Below, one piece after another: positions 45,297 to 47,160 of a stretch of DNA of 47,160 bases. The stretch's first letter is position 1. Each line of letters begins with the position of its first letter. The notes beneath the pieces were generated by a model. The model searched no databases. It saw only the letters and a list, made by a program, of their open reading frames with translations, and was not told where the DNA came from. The translations under genes were made by a program, and so were the position numbers. The DNA is taken from contig CANTVF010000010.1 in NCBI GenBank assembly GCA_947852905.1, positions 1 through 47,160 on the forward strand. The letters are read 5' to 3'. The stretch comes from an uncultured Tidjanibacter sp. (GTDB lineage Bacteria > Bacteroidota > Bacteroidia > Bacteroidales > Rikenellaceae).

Positions 45297-46931
45297 ATGA
45301 AAACTATTCTTACCCTCTCGGCGGCTCTCGCCATAGCATGCGCGGGCATGGCCGTACCTTACAGCACTCCGGCAAACGGCGCATCCGCAGTCTCGGCCAC
45401 TACGACCGATGCAGTTGCCGATGCCAAACATAGGATCGACGGCATCCGCAGTAACGGAAACTCCGAATCGTCGGAGACAGCGACGAAACCGCGAAGGCTG
45501 CGCGGCAACGGACGGCAGTTTACGCAGACTTTCGTAACGGCAGACGCATACAATTCGATACACGTATCCGACGGAATCGAAGTAACCGTTTCCGCATCGG
45601 CAGAATACATAAGCGTAACGGCAGACGAAAACATAATAAAATATGTAACCACAGACAGGTCGGGACGCACGCTGCGATTCTCTGCAAATTCACGCGTCAT
45701 CGACGGCGGTACGGTACAGGTAACCGTTCCCGCTTCGACAACCCTGCGCAATCTGACTGCCGAAAACGGCGGCTCGATAAATTGCGAAACACCGCTCGGT
45801 TACGGTAATGTAAACATACAGACCTCTGGCGGGGGAAGAGTCGTCGCCGACATAACGGAGGCGGGCAGACTGACGATGAAAATCTCAAGCGCAAGCAGTT
45901 TCAAAGGTTCCGCAGAGTGCCGCAGTTGCGACATAACGCTCTCTAACGCCTCGCGAGTTGATGCCCGAATAAAAAGTCTCGGCGATTGCCGACTGAATTG
46001 TTCGGGAGCGAGCGCATTCACAGGTGCGCTCGAAGGAGCGGACTGCAATGTCGCAGCCTCCGGCGGATCGTGCGTAGAAGCACATGTCAAAAGCGGTGAC
46101 AACGGTACGGTAACGCTTTCCAAAGCGAGCAGTTTTACGGGTACACTCGAAGGGGCGGATTGCAATGTCGCCGCCTCCGGCGGATCGTGTGTAGAAGCAC
46201 ATGTCAAAAGCGGCGACGACGGCACGGTAACGCTTTCCAAAGCGAGCAGTTTCAGCGGCTCCATGCAAGCCGTATGCGGCAAGATAATCTTGTCTGACGG
46301 ATCGGTAGCAGAAGCGCAGGTAGACTGCTCCGGTAAATGCGAAGCTACAGTATTGTCATCCAGCAGTTTCAACGGCTCGATAAACGCCGGACACGGTACA
46401 TTCAGCGTTTTGGGCGGCTCGGTATTCAACGCTCCCATAGCATGCGACGTACACGCCGACATTACACTGAGCCGCTCAGGTTCTCTGGAAGGCAATCTGT
46501 CCGGCCAATCGCTGCACATACATCTGTCAAGCGGCTCGGTACTGCACGGCGATGCATCCGCCGACGTCGTACTTATAGAAGCGTCCAATTCGAGCTATTT
46601 CGACGGGGACATATCGGCAGAAGGACAAGCCAACCTCGCCGGCACGAGCGGCAGCATCATTACGGGCAGCTTTACAGGCGGCCACATACACGCGGCGGCT
46701 ACAAACTCGGCGTTCATCGAACTGTTAGGTTCCGCGACAGTACCTACGGCCGTAATAGCCGTCTCATCGGGCGGAATATTCAATGCTCCCGACCTGCGCG
46801 TAACCGACTACTCGATAACCGCATCGTCGTCAGGCCACGCCGAAGTCTACTGCACGGGACTGTTGAACGAACAGATCACATCCGGCGGTACGGTAAGTCA
46901 TAACGGCGAATGCCGCGTACAACAATGGTAA
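45297..46931 (+). CDS. DUF2807 (head-GIN) beta-helix surface or periplasmic protein
   Basis: A 544-residue exported protein beginning M-K-T-I-L-T-L-S-A-A-L-A-I-A-C-A-G. A signal peptide is clear; whether C15 is a lipobox (A-I-A-C) is uncertain. After a low-complexity linker comes a DUF2807 domain (F-N-S-I-H-V-S-D-G-I-E-V-T-V; here Y-N-S-I), then many rungs of G-S/S-S-F-G-like repeats rich in Ser, Gly, Ala and Asn, forming a right-handed beta-helix of adhesin type. Residues about 241-318 are two nearly identical 39-residue copies (E-G-A-D-C-N-V-A-A-S-G-G-S-C-V-E-A-H). The function of this family is unknown; surface structure or adhesion is the usual guess. Confidence 0.85.
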   Translation: MKTILTLSAALAIACAGMAVPYSTPANGASAVSATTTDAVADAKHRIDGIRSNGNSESSETATKPRRLRGNGRQFTQTFVTADAYNSIHVSDGIEVTVSASAEYISVTADENIIKYVTTDRSGRTLRFSANSRVIDGGTVQVTVPASTTLRNLTAENGGSINCETPLGYGNVNIQTSGGGRVVADITEAGRLTMKISSASSFKGSAECRSCDITLSNASRVDARIKSLGDCRLNCSGASAFTGALEGADCNVAASGGSCVEAHVKSGDNGTVTLSKASSFTGTLEGADCNVAASGGSCVEAHVKSGDDGTVTLSKASSFSGSMQAVCGKIILSDGSVAEAQVDCSGKCEATVLSSSSFNGSINAGHGTFSVLGGSVFNAPIACDVHADITLSRSGSLEGNLSGQSLHIHLSSGSVLHGDASADVVLIEASNSSYFDGDISAEGQANLAGTSGSIITGSFTGGHIHAAATNSAFIELLGSATVPTAVIAVSSGGIFNAPDLRVTDYSITASSSGHAEVYCTGLLNEQITSGGTVSHNGECRVQQW

Positions 46932-46954
46932 CAGGCCGACCGAAAAGACAAAAA

Positions 46955-47124
46955 CACACCAACGGGGGAGCAAAACGCTGAGTTTTAACGTCCCTCCTTT
47001 GGTGTGTAAGAATTGTAAGATGCAAGGCTGTAAGGACGACAGGAGTTTGCGAAAGGTAAACGACTTAGCCCGATTCACGATATAAACGATGCGGATTGCC
47101 CGTTGTGACACACCGCCTTGTCTG
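46955..47124 (+). repeat. dispersed intergenic repeat, copy C
   Basis: Starts 23 nt after the DUF2807 stop: outer stem CACACCAA (46955-46962) with TTGGTGTG (46999-47006) around an imperfect inner stem. Block 1 is AAACGACTTAGCCCGA (47058-47073) and block 2 is GATTGCCCGTTGTGACACAC (47094-47113), again 36 nt apart. Confidence 0.8.
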
Positions 47125-47160
47125 CATGTATTCCGTATTGCCGATCATCAAGGGCGCCGC

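Noticed and set aside
1-47160. Mobile element, integron or prophage
   Set aside because: No transposase, integrase, phage structural or plasmid replication gene and no terminal inverted repeats were found.

Overview
The window looks like a chromosomal segment of a member of the Bacteroidota, order Bacteroidales. The evidence is the promoter signature TAnnTTTG (sometimes with TTTG exactly 19 nt upstream), short Bacteroidetes-type lipoprotein signal peptides, a eukaryote-type (GT3) glycogen synthase fused to a phosphorylase, and typical Bacteroidales families (DUF2807, lipocalin-like and NlpE-like lipoproteins, a GH31-like secreted protein). The fairly high GC and heavy use of AUA for isoleucine make me think of Rikenellaceae/Alistipes relatives, but that is inference. 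I see no transposase, integrase, phage or plasmid gene and no CRISPR array.

Layout. 1-3670: a small lipoprotein, then a LysR regulator with a YeiH-type membrane protein and a MarC-type membrane protein. 3673-13208: a five-gene plus-strand glycogen/alpha-glucan operon made of a GT3-GT35 synthase-phosphorylase fusion, a debranching enzyme, a GT4 glycosyltransferase, a GH57 protein lacking its nucleophile, and an NlpE-like lipoprotein. 13600-15850: ribB (minus), an AraC regulator, and a tandem array that repeats the AraC gene's 3' end. 16290-28004: a long minus-strand block with infC (apparently starting at AUA) and thrS, then pdxA, an SMR transporter, a SpoU rRNA/tRNA methyltransferase, an M20 amidohydrolase, metH, and a glutaminyl cyclotransferase lipoprotein. 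28244-31468: serS, a 56-residue two-cluster ferredoxin, and aroB. 31652-36740: queG with an unusual cysteine-rich insertion, an acyl-CoA ligase, an MFS exporter, and tRNA-Glu(CTC). 36930-37880: a tandem repeat, then rpmA and rplU. 38124-46931: a degenerate GH31-like secreted protein, cysQ, a small Cys-rich membrane protein, trkA, a GH3-type acyl-amide synthetase, a deoxynucleoside kinase, and a DUF2807 beta-helix surface protein.

Functional picture. The glycogen operon contains synthesis (UDP-glucose type), phosphorolysis and debranching functions together with two glucan-active accessory proteins. Most of the rest is housekeeping: translation (thrS, serS, infC, L21, L27, tRNA-Glu), cofactors and amino acids (ribB, pdxA, metH, aroB) and RNA modification (queG, SpoU).

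The least explained features are (i) a three-copy dispersed intergenic element of about 160 bp, made of a variable hairpin plus two conserved blocks at fixed 36-nt spacing, always just 3' of a plus-strand gene; (ii) the 164-bp tandem array copying the AraC gene end; (iii) the queG insertion; and (iv) two carbohydrate-enzyme-like proteins with lost catalytic residues.
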